From Shewanella avicenniae (GTDB lineage: Bacteria > Pseudomonadota > Gammaproteobacteria > Enterobacterales > Shewanellaceae), in contig NZ_CP071503.1 of the NCBI RefSeq assembly GCF_017354945.1, positions 2,294,001-2,358,000 on the forward strand: 64,000 bases of DNA. Direction: 5' to 3'. Both the position numbers and the translations under genes were made by a program. The notes under the pieces were generated by a model. That model ran no database searches. It saw nothing but the letters and a program-made list of their open reading frames with translations, and was not told the DNA's origin. Positions 1 through 9,712 of this stretch are shown piece after piece (the first letter of the stretch is position 1; each line of letters begins with the position of its first letter).

Positions 1-185
1 ACGCCCATTATAAAACGTTAGTTACAAGGCCAAATAGCCATCATTCATCAGCATGAAGGAAAACACTAACATTGGCTTTTGACAACGCTCATTGTTTACT
101 AGGTGCCATTTATCATTCTCAGCGGAGTCAGCGAGAAGCGAACTCAGCCTATGCGTGTTCACAATGGTCGAAATTGAAGTTAAAT

Positions 186-210
186 GGTGATGAGCACCTT
201 ACTCATCACC
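186..210 (-). terminator. hairpin downstream of the chemotaxis receptor gene
   Basis: Perfect 9-bp arms GGTGATGAG and CTCATCACC are separated by a 7-nt loop, about 18 nt past the stop of the minus-strand receptor gene. No long T-run follows on either strand, so it may be a weak terminator or an mRNA 3' stabiliser. The bases before it hold nothing else recognisable. Confidence 0.4.
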
Positions 211-227
211 ACGGACAACATCTTATC

Positions 228-1856
228 TCAAAACTGGAAGCGGCTGACTAAGCCTTTTAATTGCTGCGCCAATTGCTGTAGCTCAGTACTGGCGATTGCT
301 GTTTGCTTCGCACCATCAGTAATGGTTGACGATGAACCTTGGATATTGTTGAGGTTTTGATCTACTTCTCTTGATACCGCGGCCTGTTCTTCTGCCGCGC
401 TGGCAATTAACAATGTGCGTTGACTAATGTCTTTAATTTGCGACGCAATCTCTTCAATACTTTGCCGGGTCGCGCGAGCATTTTGCTCCATCGCCTGCGC
501 TTGCTGATGACTTTTTTGCATCGCATCAGCCGCTTGACGTGATTCCTGCTGCACCAGCCTTATTGTCGATTCAATTTCAGCCGTAGAATTCTGAGTACGC
601 TGGGCCAAGGTTCTCACTTCATCCGCAACAACGGCAAAACCGCGGCCTTGATCGCCAGCTCTTGCTGCCTCAATGGCAGCGTTGAGCGCCAATAAATTCG
701 TTTGCTCCGCAATGGCACGGATCACATCAAGCACCTTACTAATATCATCGACGCGTTGCGCTAGATCGCTTGATAGCTGATTAGAACGGGTAATTTCTTT
801 ACCTACCGCGACAATTTGCTCAGTGGTCTGTTCAACTTGTGCAAAGCCAAGCTGAACAGAAGACTCTGCTTTTTCTGCTGCATCAGAGGTAGACTGCGCG
901 TTGAGAGCAACCTCCTCTACCGCGCTGGTCATTTCAGTGACGGCAGTAGCAGCTGATTGGATCTCGCCATTTTGAACATTGAGTTCCTGTTGGTTAGATT
1001 CGGCTTGCCGATTTAACAACACGGAGGCGCTTGATAGCGCTTCAGAAGCATTGGAGATCTGGCTGATAGTATCTCTCAGCTGCCGCTGCATATTTTGCAT
1101 TGCACGCATGACGGCAGCAGGCTCATCAGAGCCCCTATTATTAATGACATGGTTAAGATTTCCGCCAGCGACGGCCTCAGCGCTTTCAATGGCCTCGGCG
1201 AGCGGTCGCACTATGCTGCGAGTAAACAACACGCTAATCAGCCCCATCAAGGTAAAGCTTACCAATAGCACAACACCAATGGCCGTCATGGCGAATTCGT
1301 AGCGTCTATCGCCAGCGTCACTCGCTTCTGTCGCACCTTTGTTATTAAATTCAATCATCTCCTGCAGCGCTTGTTCGAGCTGCTTAGCAGTCGGCTCCAT
1401 GTCCATTAATTTGGCAAAGGCCTGTTGATTGAGGTTTTGCTTAGAAATGTTCAAAAACTCTTCATGCTGCTTCAGATAATTTTGTTTCGCTTGACGATAG
1501 TGCTCAAACAGTTGCTTTTCTTCATTGGATTCGGGATCGATAAGCTGACGATAGCGCTCTTCCGATTTTTCAACATCCTGCATAATGACGCCGAACTGTT
1601 GCTCAGTCGCACGCATGTCCTCTTCTCTGGACTGCTGTACATGAGTGAATTCAGAAACACGGAGCTTTTGCGTAAGGTACAACAAGGCGGAGTTTTGTCT
1701 GACACTGGGCAGCCAGTTGTTATTGATCTCTGTCGATGCATTATTAAGCTGATTCATCTGCTGCACAGCGAATGCAGCCATCAGTATCATGATTACAGCA
1801 ATCAAGCCAAAGCTTACGCCAGCTCGCCAAGCAATTTTCATGTCGCGCCAATTCAT
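228..1856 (-). CDS. methyl-accepting chemotaxis protein
   Basis: A 542-residue inner-membrane chemoreceptor. It has a first transmembrane helix near residues 10-32, a periplasmic helical domain rich in charged and Q residues (about 33-187, four-helix-bundle type), a second helix near 189-212, a HAMP linker, and a long cytoplasmic coiled coil. The conserved signalling tip is visible as [20 protein letters not shown] followed by [18 protein letters not shown]. By family it would relay ligand binding to CheA/CheW. It ends in SRFQF, so there is no NWETF-type CheR/CheB docking pentapeptide. The ATG is preceded by a GGAAAAG ribosome site. It is monocistronic, with a possible sigma-28 promoter upstream. 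The ligand cannot be predicted. Confidence 0.95.
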   Translation of the reverse strand: MNWRDMKIAWRAGVSFGLIAVIMILMAAFAVQQMNQLNNASTEINNNWLPSVRQNSALLYLTQKLRVSEFTHVQQSREEDMRATEQQFGVIMQDVEKSEERYRQLIDPESNEEKQLFEHYRQAKQNYLKQHEEFLNISKQNLNQQAFAKLMDMEPTAKQLEQALQEMIEFNNKGATEASDAGDRRYEFAMTAIGVVLLVSFTLMGLISVLFTRSIVRPLAEAIESAEAVAGGNLNHVINNRGSDEPAAVMRAMQNMQRQLRDTISQISNASEALSSASVLLNRQAESNQQELNVQNGEIQSAATAVTEMTSAVEEVALNAQSTSDAAEKAESSVQLGFAQVEQTTEQIVAVGKEITRSNQLSSDLAQRVDDISKVLDVIRAIAEQTNLLALNAAIEAARAGDQGRGFAVVADEVRTLAQRTQNSTAEIESTIRLVQQESRQAADAMQKSHQQAQAMEQNARATRQSIEEIASQIKDISQRTLLIASAAEEQAAVSREVDQNLNNIQGSSSTITDGAKQTAIASTELQQLAQQLKGLVSRFQF

Positions 1857-1913
1857 AATGACTTTTCCATCAGAGAGAAACTAGTTAAAAAAGTGTAGCA
1901 AAGCGCAGAAAAC

Positions 1914-1940
1914 CCATTGGCTGAACGGGCAATTCTTTGA
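1914..1940 (-). promoter_or_regulatory. candidate sigma-28 (FliA) promoter of the chemoreceptor gene
   Basis: Read on the minus strand, TCAA and GCCAATGG are separated by exactly 15 nt. This approximates the flagellar sigma factor consensus TAAA-N15-GCCGATAA, and chemoreceptor genes are commonly transcribed by that factor. It lies about 60 nt upstream of the start codon. Five of eight bases match in the -10 element, so the call is tentative. Confidence 0.4.
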
Positions 1941-1991
1941 AAATATTTCTGATGGTTAATTCACAATGATTTACGCTTAACGAAATAGAAC

Positions 1992-2043
1992 GAGGAGGTA
2001 GGCCATGCCAACCAAATCACCAAGTAGTTTAATTACTGACTAG
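1992..2043 (+). other. 12-codon ORF with a strong Shine-Dalgarno sequence
   Basis: AGGAGGT at 1993-1999 is an essentially perfect ribosome-binding site, five bases before ATG at 2005. The ORF encodes MPTKSPSSLITD and stops at 2041-2043. It lies on the plus strand between two minus-strand genes, so it is not a leader of either. It could be a micropeptide, part of an untranslated RNA, or chance. Confidence 0.2.
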
Positions 2044-2081
2044 GCAATTTGATGGCATGCCACAAGGTTGCAATGCAAAGA

Positions 2082-2603
2082 CTAGTGAGGGTGTTTAAAT
2101 TCAACGCTTAGCAGTTCGATGTTGTCGCGGAACGTCAGGGTTTGAATATCACCACGCCCTTCGACGTTGAGCGTGTTGATCTGTGCTGGCCACAAATCAC
2201 GCAGCGCATTGTGACGAATAGTGAGACCTTCGAGTTTTGGCGGCTGCGCCGTTTCCTGATAGACCCAGAAAAACTTACCCTCGATTTCAAAGCCGACGGT
2301 TTTCAGCGCCAGTGGCGCTGAATCCGCATCTAACAACGCAAAACGCTGCGCGACATAGTCGGCAAACGCTTGCTGAGTTGCTTTATCACCAAGAATATCC
2401 GCCTTTTTGTCGAACAAGGCTTTTACCGCGTGCTCCGCATCATGCAGGTTAAACCGATGCATAATTTCGATGTTTTGCGTGCGCGGATTAAACAGCACCG
2501 TAGTAATCGCCGCTTTGATCTGATGGGCGAACGCAACTTGCGCCGCCATCAATAGCAGCAGCGCAACACTCAGCTGAATAATACGCAGCGGTTTAGTGGT
2601 CAT
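2082..2603 (-). CDS. DUF6702-like periplasmic protein
   Basis: A small exported protein of unknown function, about 173 residues from the ATG at 2603. An earlier in-frame ATG at 2615 lies further inside the upstream gene. The N terminus is a signal peptide: basic TTKPLR, a hydrophobic run, then a cleavage site near AFA-HQ. The mature part begins HQIKAAITTVLFNP and resembles DUF6702-type proteins. The start overlaps the 3' end of the M1 peptidase gene by about 11 nt, so the two are probably translationally coupled and may act together in the periplasm. No catalytic motif is recognised. Confidence 0.75.
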   Translation of the reverse strand: MTTKPLRIIQLSVALLLLMAAQVAFAHQIKAAITTVLFNPRTQNIEIMHRFNLHDAEHAVKALFDKKADILGDKATQQAFADYVAQRFALLDADSAPLALKTVGFEIEGKFFWVYQETAQPPKLEGLTIRHNALRDLWPAQINTLNVEGRGDIQTLTFRDNIELLSVEFKHPH

Positions 2604-5073
2604 GCTTGGTCTCATCTTTCGCGTCTTTTTTCGCGTCTTCGTCGCTCTTCAGCTCAGTTTTGATGTCGTGCATCAAATCCATCTTGACGCGGTCTTCGCT
2701 CTTCTTGTCTTTATACGCTTCAATGCGTGACGGAATAATGCGGCGTGGGTAGTAGTTGTTTTCGACATCCACATCGGCAGTTTCCCAACGCGGATCAACT
2801 GATACACTCACCAGCTCTTTATTCTTGTCAGTCACAATCAGCTTAGATACCGCTTTCGGGCTCCGACGCCAGATCTCCGCCGGAATACGCACAGACTCTT
2901 TGGTACCGTCGGCAAATTCCAGCTCCAAAAGAACTGGCATCACCAAACCACCCAAATTACTAAAGTCCATCACATAGTAATTTTTGTCTTCACGTACGGC
3001 GCGCTCCAACGTATCTCGTTCCCATGGTTTGAGCTTTTTCAAGAATTCACGGTACTTGTTGCGGTCTTTGTTGGTCACAGTGTACTGGTCGTTTTCATCG
3101 TAGAAGTCTTTGATATCTTCAAAACGATCCACCCACAGTTTGCGACCTTCTTCGCGGTTACGCTGATCGGTCAACGATTGTGGCTTATCTTGCTCGGCCT
3201 GCCGTTGACGCTGCAAATCGATGTCTGGATCTTTGGTGTCCAGTCGCAATTTGTAGACGCGGTCAATCGAGATATCGACATGATCGGTAGTGTAAAACCA
3301 GCCACGCCAGAACCAATCCAAATCAACCCCAGAGGCTTCTTCCATGGTGCGGAAAAAGTCAGATGGCGTTGGCCGCTTGAACATCCAGCGTTGAGCATAT
3401 TCTTTAAAGGCAAAATCAAACAGCTCACGGCCAAGAATGGTTTCGCGCAGAATATTCAGCGCCACCGCTGGCTTGGTATAGGCGTTTGGCCCTAAGTGCA
3501 GTACGGAGTCAGATTGGGTCATGATTGGCACTTGCGATGAGCCTTTCATGTAACCTACAACATCGCGCGGCTCCACACCCCATGGGATTTTAGGGTCCCA
3601 TTCACGGCCAGCAACACCATCTAAAAAGCTGTTTAAGCCTTCATCCATCCAAGTCCATTGGCGCTCATCCGAGTTCACCACCATTGGGAAGTAGTTATGG
3701 CCAACTTCGTGAATGACCACCCCAACCAGAAAACGCTTCTCAGCCAGTGAATAGGTACGCGAACCATCATCTTGCAGCTCGGTACGCGGGCCGTTGAAGG
3801 AGATCATTGGGTATTCCATACCGCCGACAGGGCCATTGACTGACTGCGCAGTTGGGTATGGATAGTTGAAGGTGAAACGGTTATACACGTCCAGCGTATG
3901 CACCACGGCTTCAGTGGAGTATTTCTTCCACAAATCGCCGCCCTCTTTCGGGTAGAACGACATTGCCATCACATGCTTTTGCGGGCCGTCTTGCTCAATG
4001 CCTTTGGCGTCCCACATAAACTTACGTGAAGATGCCCAAGCAAAATCGCGCACGTTGTCGGCTTTAAAGCGCCAAGTTTTGGTTTCATCAGTGCCCGCTT
4101 TCTCGTTTTCGAGCGCTTCTTCCTCGGTCACGATAAACACTGGGCGTTTAGCTGTTTTAGCTTGCTCAAGACGATCGCGTTGTACGCTGGTCAGCACATC
4201 TTTCGGGTTTTGCAGCACACCTGTAGCAGATACTACGTGGTCTGCTGGCACCGTCATCGACACATCATAATTGCCAAATTCTAGGGTAAATTCACCACGC
4301 CCCAAGAACTCTTTATTGGTCCATGCTTCATAGTCGGTATAAGCCGCTAAACGCGGGAACCACTGCGCCAACAGAAAGATATCGTTGCCGCCTTCGCGTT
4401 TGTCATCAGGAAAATGCTCGTAACCAGAACGGGCTGATACCGCATCTTCTTCAACAATGTTATAGCCATAATCGATAGCAAATTTAACTGACTTGCCTGA
4501 TTTCAGCGGCGACGCCAAATCGACCCGCATCAAGGTGCCAACAATCACATAATGCAATGCCTTTCCGTCAGCGGTGACTGATTTGATTTCATAACCCAAC
4601 TCATGGTCAGCCACAAACTGCTGCCGACGCAGCGCGTCTAAGCTCAATTTAGCCGGGCTATTGCCATTGGCGGCTTGGGTTGCAGGGCCACGACCACTGT
4701 TGCCACCAAAGGTATCGGTCAGCGCTGACATCGAATCCGGGCGGAATTTGTTTTGATCCAACTGGATCCACAAATACTTCAACGTGTCTGGTGAGTTGTT
4801 GTGATAAGTAATCTTTTCAGATGCATCAATGCGTTTTTTGTTTTCGTCGAGTTTAGCGTTAATCACATAGTCGACTTGTTGTTGCCAGTATTGATGACCC
4901 GCCTCACCTGCAGCGTTGCGGTAAACGTTGGGGGTTGGCAGCACTTCATCTAGTTGTCGAAACTTATCTTCAAAGTCGCCTTTGGTTTGTTGTATTGCTG
5001 CATAACTAGTTGGAACAACCAGTAAGCCGAGTACTGGCGCTAACCATAGCAGACGCGTTTGTCGCGCTCTCAT
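2593..5073 (-). CDS. secreted M1-family zinc metallopeptidase
   Basis: A gluzincin aminopeptidase-like protein of about 826 residues. The zinc motif HEVGHNYFP lies near residue 452, and the third ligand is the glutamate in WMDEGLNSF about 19 residues later. GGMEYPM upstream is the equivalent of the GAMEN exopeptidase motif. The start is ATG 5073, seven bases after AGAAGGA; an upstream in-frame ATG at 5112 has no such site. The N terminus RQTRLLWLAPVLGLL..YAA is a signal peptide, so it acts in the periplasm or outside. The C terminus is a Lys/Asp/Glu-rich tail. It is transcribed with the downstream DUF6702-like gene. Substrate unknown. Confidence 0.9.
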   Translation of the reverse strand: MRARQTRLLWLAPVLGLLVVPTSYAAIQQTKGDFEDKFRQLDEVLPTPNVYRNAAGEAGHQYWQQQVDYVINAKLDENKKRIDASEKITYHNNSPDTLKYLWIQLDQNKFRPDSMSALTDTFGGNSGRGPATQAANGNSPAKLSLDALRRQQFVADHELGYEIKSVTADGKALHYVIVGTLMRVDLASPLKSGKSVKFAIDYGYNIVEEDAVSARSGYEHFPDDKREGGNDIFLLAQWFPRLAAYTDYEAWTNKEFLGRGEFTLEFGNYDVSMTVPADHVVSATGVLQNPKDVLTSVQRDRLEQAKTAKRPVFIVTEEEALENEKAGTDETKTWRFKADNVRDFAWASSRKFMWDAKGIEQDGPQKHVMAMSFYPKEGGDLWKKYSTEAVVHTLDVYNRFTFNYPYPTAQSVNGPVGGMEYPMISFNGPRTELQDDGSRTYSLAEKRFLVGVVIHEVGHNYFPMVVNSDERQWTWMDEGLNSFLDGVAGREWDPKIPWGVEPRDVVGYMKGSSQVPIMTQSDSVLHLGPNAYTKPAVALNILRETILGRELFDFAFKEYAQRWMFKRPTPSDFFRTMEEASGVDLDWFWRGWFYTTDHVDISIDRVYKLRLDTKDPDIDLQRQRQAEQDKPQSLTDQRNREEGRKLWVDRFEDIKDFYDENDQYTVTNKDRNKYREFLKKLKPWERDTLERAVREDKNYYVMDFSNLGGLVMPVLLELEFADGTKESVRIPAEIWRRSPKAVSKLIVTDKNKELVSVSVDPRWETADVDVENNYYPRRIIPSRIEAYKDKKSEDRVKMDLMHDIKTELKSDEDAKKDAKDETKHDH

Positions 5074-5327
5074 TCGATTTCCTTCTAACGTATTGGGGGG
5101 CAAAAGAAACAAAAACGCTATGGTATAACATTTTTAACAATTAACGACGGGCGATCGTAACGTTAGACGTCACTAATTTGTAACAAGATGGCAATGGAAA
5201 GTCGCAGACGACATTCTAGATGTGGATTTGGAGAGTGCCTTCAGCCAACAGCTAATTTGGTGTTTCTATTGAAAAACAGAAAGTGAAGACCCTCTTCGGC
5301 ATCAATTCTTAACATCGTGACAATTCA

Positions 5328-8210
5328 TTAAGAGTTAGTCTGTTGTGGAATGGTTGTATTGAATTGTTGAAGCACGTCATAAAAATCATCATAAAACAAT
5401 GGCTTGGAATACAAATAACCTTGAATATTAAAATAGCCGATACTTCTGAGCGTATTCATTTGTGCGGTTGATTCTACACCTTCGGCAATAGGGATCAGAT
5501 TAAGCTCTTTGGCCAGACTCATAGTAAACACCACAATATTTCGACTAAATTCATCGGTGTCGATAGCTTGCACAAAACTGCGGTCTACTTTGATTTCATG
5601 CGGCTTGAAAGTGCTAAGATACTGCAGCGATGAATAGCCAATGCCGAAGTCGTCAATCGATACCAAATATCCCAACTGCTTAATCTGCTTAAGTAATTCG
5701 GTAACTTTACACTTTTCTGTCATCAACGCTGTTTCGGTAATTTCTAAACAGATGGATTGGCGAGCAAGGCGATACTTACTAACGGAGGCTTCAAGAGTTG
5801 GTAAAAAATCGTCGTCAGTAAGTTGAACAGGCGAAATGTTTAATGACAGCGTAAAAGGAAAATTAACTGAAGATTGCAAACGTTGGTAATCAGCTAATGC
5901 CTGTTCTATAACAAATTTACCTATCAAAGAGATTAATTGTGTTTGTTCGGCCACAGGTATAAAGCGATCGGGCCCAACATTGCCCAACTCAGTGTCATGC
6001 CAACGGAGCAATGCTTCTGCGCCAATAATTTGTTCACCGTCCATTGAAAACTGTGGTTGGTAGGCCAGCGCAAGGCCATTCTCAGTCTGATTTAGCGAAA
6101 ACCTTAAACGGTTTTCAATGACTAAAAAGTCACTTAATGCTTGATCGATTTCCTTGCGATATACCTCAATTCGGTTTTTACCTAGCTTCTTCGCTAGATA
6201 CATGGCTGCATCGGCGCAACGCAATAGATCGCCAACAAATTTGCTGCTTTCTGGGTAGGTTGCGATACCAATCGTGGCACTGACAAAATGATGAACTCGG
6301 TCGACAACAAACGGCAATTTCAACATTGCCAACAAACGCTCACCTAGATTAATTGCCTCCGCCACCGTTGCTCGAGGGAGCAATACCACAAACTCATCTC
6401 CTCCCCAGCGAGCTAAGGTAACTTTCTCATCTAAGCAACCATCGAAGCGTTGACACACCAATTTTAAAACCTGATCGCCAGCAGCATGTCCAACCGAATC
6501 ATTAATATTTTTAAAATTATCCAAATCAACAAGTAACAATGCAAAAACACTATTATCGTCCTCAGCTTGCTGCACCAAGGCGGCTAATTTTTGTTCGAGA
6601 CCATAACGATTACTAATACCTGTCAAACGATCAAAATTGGCTAACTGCAGCAGCCGCTCTTTCTGTAACAGCTGTTCACTAATGTCTTCAAACAACGCCA
6701 CAAAATGACTCACGTCACCAGTTTCGCTATGCAACCCAGTCAGGCTTAACATGGCCGGATACTCAAAACCGTCTTTGCGCCGATACCACACTTCGTTGCT
6801 CCAAATGCCATTGCGAAACACATCCGCCCAGTTCTGGTCATAGAAATTTTTGCTGTGACGACTCGAATACAACATTCTGAAGCTTTCACCCGCCACTTCT
6901 TCTGCTGGGTAACCAGTGATTTGTTCAAAGGATGAATTCACTCGCACCACTTTGCCAGCCGCATCCAGAATAACTATCGCTTGTCTGACATTCTGAAAAA
7001 CCCTTTCGTTCAGCCTTAGCTCAGTGTTTTGCTGCTGCAGCTCATTGACCAGTTTCGACAACGAGCGTGACAGACGTGCGATTTCACTTTCGCCTGAAAA
7101 ACTGGGGATTTGCGTGTTTAATTCGCCTTGCCTTAACTGTTCAGCAGCTTGGTCGATAAGTCTAAGCGGAGCCAGCTTAAACCGAATAAATAGACCCAAT
7201 AGTGCAGCTAATATCAGCGAAAATAGTAAGCCGAGCCATAGGATTCTGTTATGAAGAGCAATGGCGGGAGCAAATGCAACGGCAGCAGGTTTGTACGCAA
7301 CAACACGCCAGTTTAACGACTCTGTGTTGTTGCTTGCGCTAACAACGGCAGTAGCACTCAAATAGTCCTGTCCGTCTGGCCAACGCATTACTTGTGGTGA
7401 CAGATTTTGATTAAATTTGAATTGAGTGAACGCCGGTAGCTTCTCATCACTCCATACTTCAGAACTCAGTAACAACTCGCCGCGAGAGTTATAAATAAGT
7501 AATTGAACGGCCGTACTCTCTAACTTATCAAGCAGCCGGTTTTTTTCCTCATAGGCCCAATCCAAACTTAAATGGGCGCCGAGCACCCCCAAAAATTGAT
7601 CCTTATTACTAATAATTGGTACGGAAATATCCACTAAACGTAATAAGCCATCACCATATTTGGGTTTGGGTAAGTGCTGAGCCAGTAGAAACGCATCATG
7701 AACATCGACAAAGCTCAGTCCATTCTGACCCTTAATAAACCATTCTCTTTGCGCAACATTTTTGCCAGCAAGTAAGCCAAATATGTCGGTCTGAATCACG
7801 CCGTTGGCATCCGTGATTCCAAGGTATGTAAACTGTGGATAGGCATCACGCACCCGTTGCATCAGTAGCTGTTTCTCAGAAAGGGGAACGCTGCTGTCGG
7901 TCATTTGAGGAAGATTTGCCAGCAAAACCACCTGTTTGGACACACTTAGCATATGTTGCTGTAAACGACTCGCCATGGTCGATGCCAGTGTGTTTAGCCA
8001 AAAACTTTGTTCTTTTTTGATTTGCTCTTGGACAAAGCGTCCCACAACTTCGCCCAAGGATAATACGATTAAAATAACAATCGTCACCACCCACACACCC
8101 AACTGCATCGAAATGCTATGCCGAAAACCTAGGTATTGGCTTACAAACATTTTTTTGAAATGAGCCGCACTGTTCGCCGGCTTTTGCTCACCATCTAGCA
8201 TTGGATCCAC
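5328..8210 (-). CDS. Cache-HAMP-PAS-GGDEF-EAL cyclic-di-GMP enzyme
   Basis: A 960-residue membrane signalling protein. Order: transmembrane helix about 35-57, extracytoplasmic double-Cache-like sensor about 60-315, second helix about 322-344, HAMP, PAS (about 405-515), GGDEF (about 525-690) and EAL (about 705-945). RWGGDEF near residue 601 keeps the diguanylate cyclase signature. The phosphodiesterase domain keeps EALLRW, NISP, EITET, DDFG and KVDRSF, so both activities could be intact. No RxxD inhibitory site is visible just before GGDEF. The start is GTG 8210 behind AAGGA, or possibly ATG 8201. It is monocistronic. Which activity dominates cannot be read from sequence. Confidence 0.93.
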   Translation of the reverse strand: MDPMLDGEQKPANSAAHFKKMFVSQYLGFRHSISMQLGVWVVTIVILIVLSLGEVVGRFVQEQIKKEQSFWLNTLASTMASRLQQHMLSVSKQVVLLANLPQMTDSSVPLSEKQLLMQRVRDAYPQFTYLGITDANGVIQTDIFGLLAGKNVAQREWFIKGQNGLSFVDVHDAFLLAQHLPKPKYGDGLLRLVDISVPIISNKDQFLGVLGAHLSLDWAYEEKNRLLDKLESTAVQLLIYNSRGELLLSSEVWSDEKLPAFTQFKFNQNLSPQVMRWPDGQDYLSATAVVSASNNTESLNWRVVAYKPAAVAFAPAIALHNRILWLGLLFSLILAALLGLFIRFKLAPLRLIDQAAEQLRQGELNTQIPSFSGESEIARLSRSLSKLVNELQQQNTELRLNERVFQNVRQAIVILDAAGKVVRVNSSFEQITGYPAEEVAGESFRMLYSSRHSKNFYDQNWADVFRNGIWSNEVWYRRKDGFEYPAMLSLTGLHSETGDVSHFVALFEDISEQLLQKERLLQLANFDRLTGISNRYGLEQKLAALVQQAEDDNSVFALLLVDLDNFKNINDSVGHAAGDQVLKLVCQRFDGCLDEKVTLARWGGDEFVVLLPRATVAEAINLGERLLAMLKLPFVVDRVHHFVSATIGIATYPESSKFVGDLLRCADAAMYLAKKLGKNRIEVYRKEIDQALSDFLVIENRLRFSLNQTENGLALAYQPQFSMDGEQIIGAEALLRWHDTELGNVGPDRFIPVAEQTQLISLIGKFVIEQALADYQRLQSSVNFPFTLSLNISPVQLTDDDFLPTLEASVSKYRLARQSICLEITETALMTEKCKVTELLKQIKQLGYLVSIDDFGIGYSSLQYLSTFKPHEIKVDRSFVQAIDTDEFSRNIVVFTMSLAKELNLIPIAEGVESTAQMNTLRSIGYFNIQGYLYSKPLFYDDFYDVLQQFNTTIPQQTNS

Positions 8211-8899
8211 CGAGTCCTTAGTGAATGATTTATTGATGTTTTCTTACGTTAGGTATGCGATCAGTCAACTGATGTAATTTTAGCCTAGTCGAGTTGATTC
8301 AGAACTCAAGTAAAGCAGAAGACAAGGTTTGGGTTTTATCTAAGCACGTGTTGCGGATTGCAGATGCCAACCTGAATATCCTCAGCATTGATCGTCGTAA
8401 AACGTCCCTTCCTCTACCGTATGAATGCATAACTCGCCTACACAAGCAGTAATTTAGCACCACACTAACGCTATCAGGCGTTCAAAAAACAAACAGAAAC
8501 AAACATCACAAACTAGCAACACCTATGACAGATAACGCCAATAACTCAGTGAGTTTATTTGCTCCCACAAGTCGCTAACACCTGCCAAGTCAAGTCTCCT
8601 TGCCAATGGCGGCGGATCTGCGCTGGATAGGTAACTAATTTGGAACAAGATTGGAAACGTGGGATAAGCGGTAACGTTTAATGGTTAGCAACCTGCGGTT
8701 GCATTGCTGAATGACTGACGCCATTTCACGCTAACGCGTGGGAAAGATTATGGCTTCGCCATATCAAACTTCGTTTGCAAAAGCGCGAATTAAACAATAA
8801 ACATACCCAAAATTGTTATTTAACATTTATAGAAAAATTTTCGATAGTGGATGTATGATAAAAATCATTCAAATCTTCAAAATTTTCACTAATATTATT
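8211..8899. other. long intergenic stretch, mostly without recognisable features
   Basis: About 690 nt lie between the GGDEF-EAL gene and the broken gene to its right. The first part presumably carries the promoter of the GGDEF-EAL gene. An 18-nt segment at 8634-8651 nearly repeats one at 5172-5189. Three small hairpins follow at 8727-8777. From about 8790 the sequence turns strongly AT-rich. No convincing gene was found on either strand. Confidence 0.5.
8727..8777. repeat. three tandem short palindromes
   Basis: CACGC-TAAC-GCGTG (8727-8740), ATGGC-TTC-GCCAT (8750-8762) and CAAAC-TTC-GTTTG (8765-8777) are three perfect 5-bp-arm hairpins in close succession, at the left boundary of the AT-rich segment. 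They may be the end of a mobile element, a REP-like array or RNA structure. No family is recognised. Confidence 0.45.
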
Positions 8900-9395
8900 T
8901 TAATAATCTACACCTTCATAATTTTTAAATGCTGCATATGTCTTAGGTGTACCAATAATACCAAGTTCAGACCATTCTCTAGGTTTACTCAATACTGAAC
9001 AGCCTAAATAAACCACTTTATAAAATATATTATAAGTACCAGACCCCAATAAATATGAAACACTCAGATTGTAGTTCTTCTTTATTTTTTCTCTAGGCAT
9101 TAATACAGCGACTTCCTTCATGGATACATCAGGTAGACGCTTTTCCATGGCAGAAGTGAACAACCATTTAACCTGTTCTCCATCCGTCCTTGCCATATAA
9201 AAATCATGTGCTTCATCAACAAAGCCTTTAACATCAGTTTTAGACCAATTTATAAAGCATAAAGGTATCTCGCTGATATTTTCAAAGTTAAGTTCAAAAA
9301 AAATATCTTAACTTGAATATGATTATTGTTCGGCATCAATTTTTTAACGGAGATGCATAAGATGAACTATAAAATAGTAACAACAAAACAACCAT
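8900..9395 (-). pseudogene. frameshifted gene for a small secreted protein
   Basis: The segment 8900-9307 is open and encodes a protein-like body, from FELNFENISEIPLCF to KTYAAFKNYEGVDY. The signal peptide MVVLLLLFYSSSYASPLK is encoded from ATG 9395 in a different frame, and a third frame between them encodes LMPNNNHIQVKIFF. One extra base in each of two homopolymers (six T at 9340-9345, eight A at 9296-9303, plus-strand view) would fuse all three into a continuous protein of about 165 residues. This is either a decayed gene or a pair of sequencing indels. An internal ATG at 9196 could give a 98-residue product. No family recognised; base composition is AT-rich compared with neighbours. Confidence 0.6.
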
Positions 9396-9400
9396 CAATC

Positions 9401-9493
9401 TTAATATTTTATTTCCCTATAATTTTTGCATGAATCGATGAAGTTTGAACGTGCGTCATTTTCACTATTATCATTCACATCAGATTCTTCCAT
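9401..9493 (-). pseudogene. 30-codon remnant ORF upstream of the broken secreted gene
   Basis: It encodes MEESDVNDNSENDARSNFID and a further ten residues, and stops five bases before the ATG of the frameshifted secreted gene. The frame continues upstream (EVTSYSDIN) past an in-frame TAA. Protein-like fragments in other frames extend to about 9640, including one reading GKWIWTDVWMVMENL. The pattern suggests the 3' part of another decayed gene rather than a true micro-ORF. No family assignment. Confidence 0.3.
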
Positions 9494-9712
9494 AATAGTT
9501 TAATTTATATCAGAATATGATGTTACTTCCTAAGATTTTTATCAACCCCAAAATAGCTACTGACATAAATTTTCCATCACCATCCATACATCAGTCCATA
9601 TCCACTTTCCACTAGAAAAAAGTGATAAGGAGTCATATCGCTAAGTAAACACGATCATTTATCTAACTAAAAGGTATCTCGAAAATATAGCAGCGATCCA
9701 ACTTACGCATTG

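Noticed and set aside
1425..1898. 157-codon plus-strand ORF opposite the chemoreceptor gene
   Set aside because: It is antisense to the coiled-coil region of a clear receptor gene and its translation has no recognisable domain.
5172..8651. 18-nt near-repeat flanking the GGDEF-EAL gene (5172-5189 and 8634-8651)
   Set aside because: Seventeen of 18 bases match in direct orientation, but the match is short, AT-rich and has no associated transposase or target duplication, so it may be chance.
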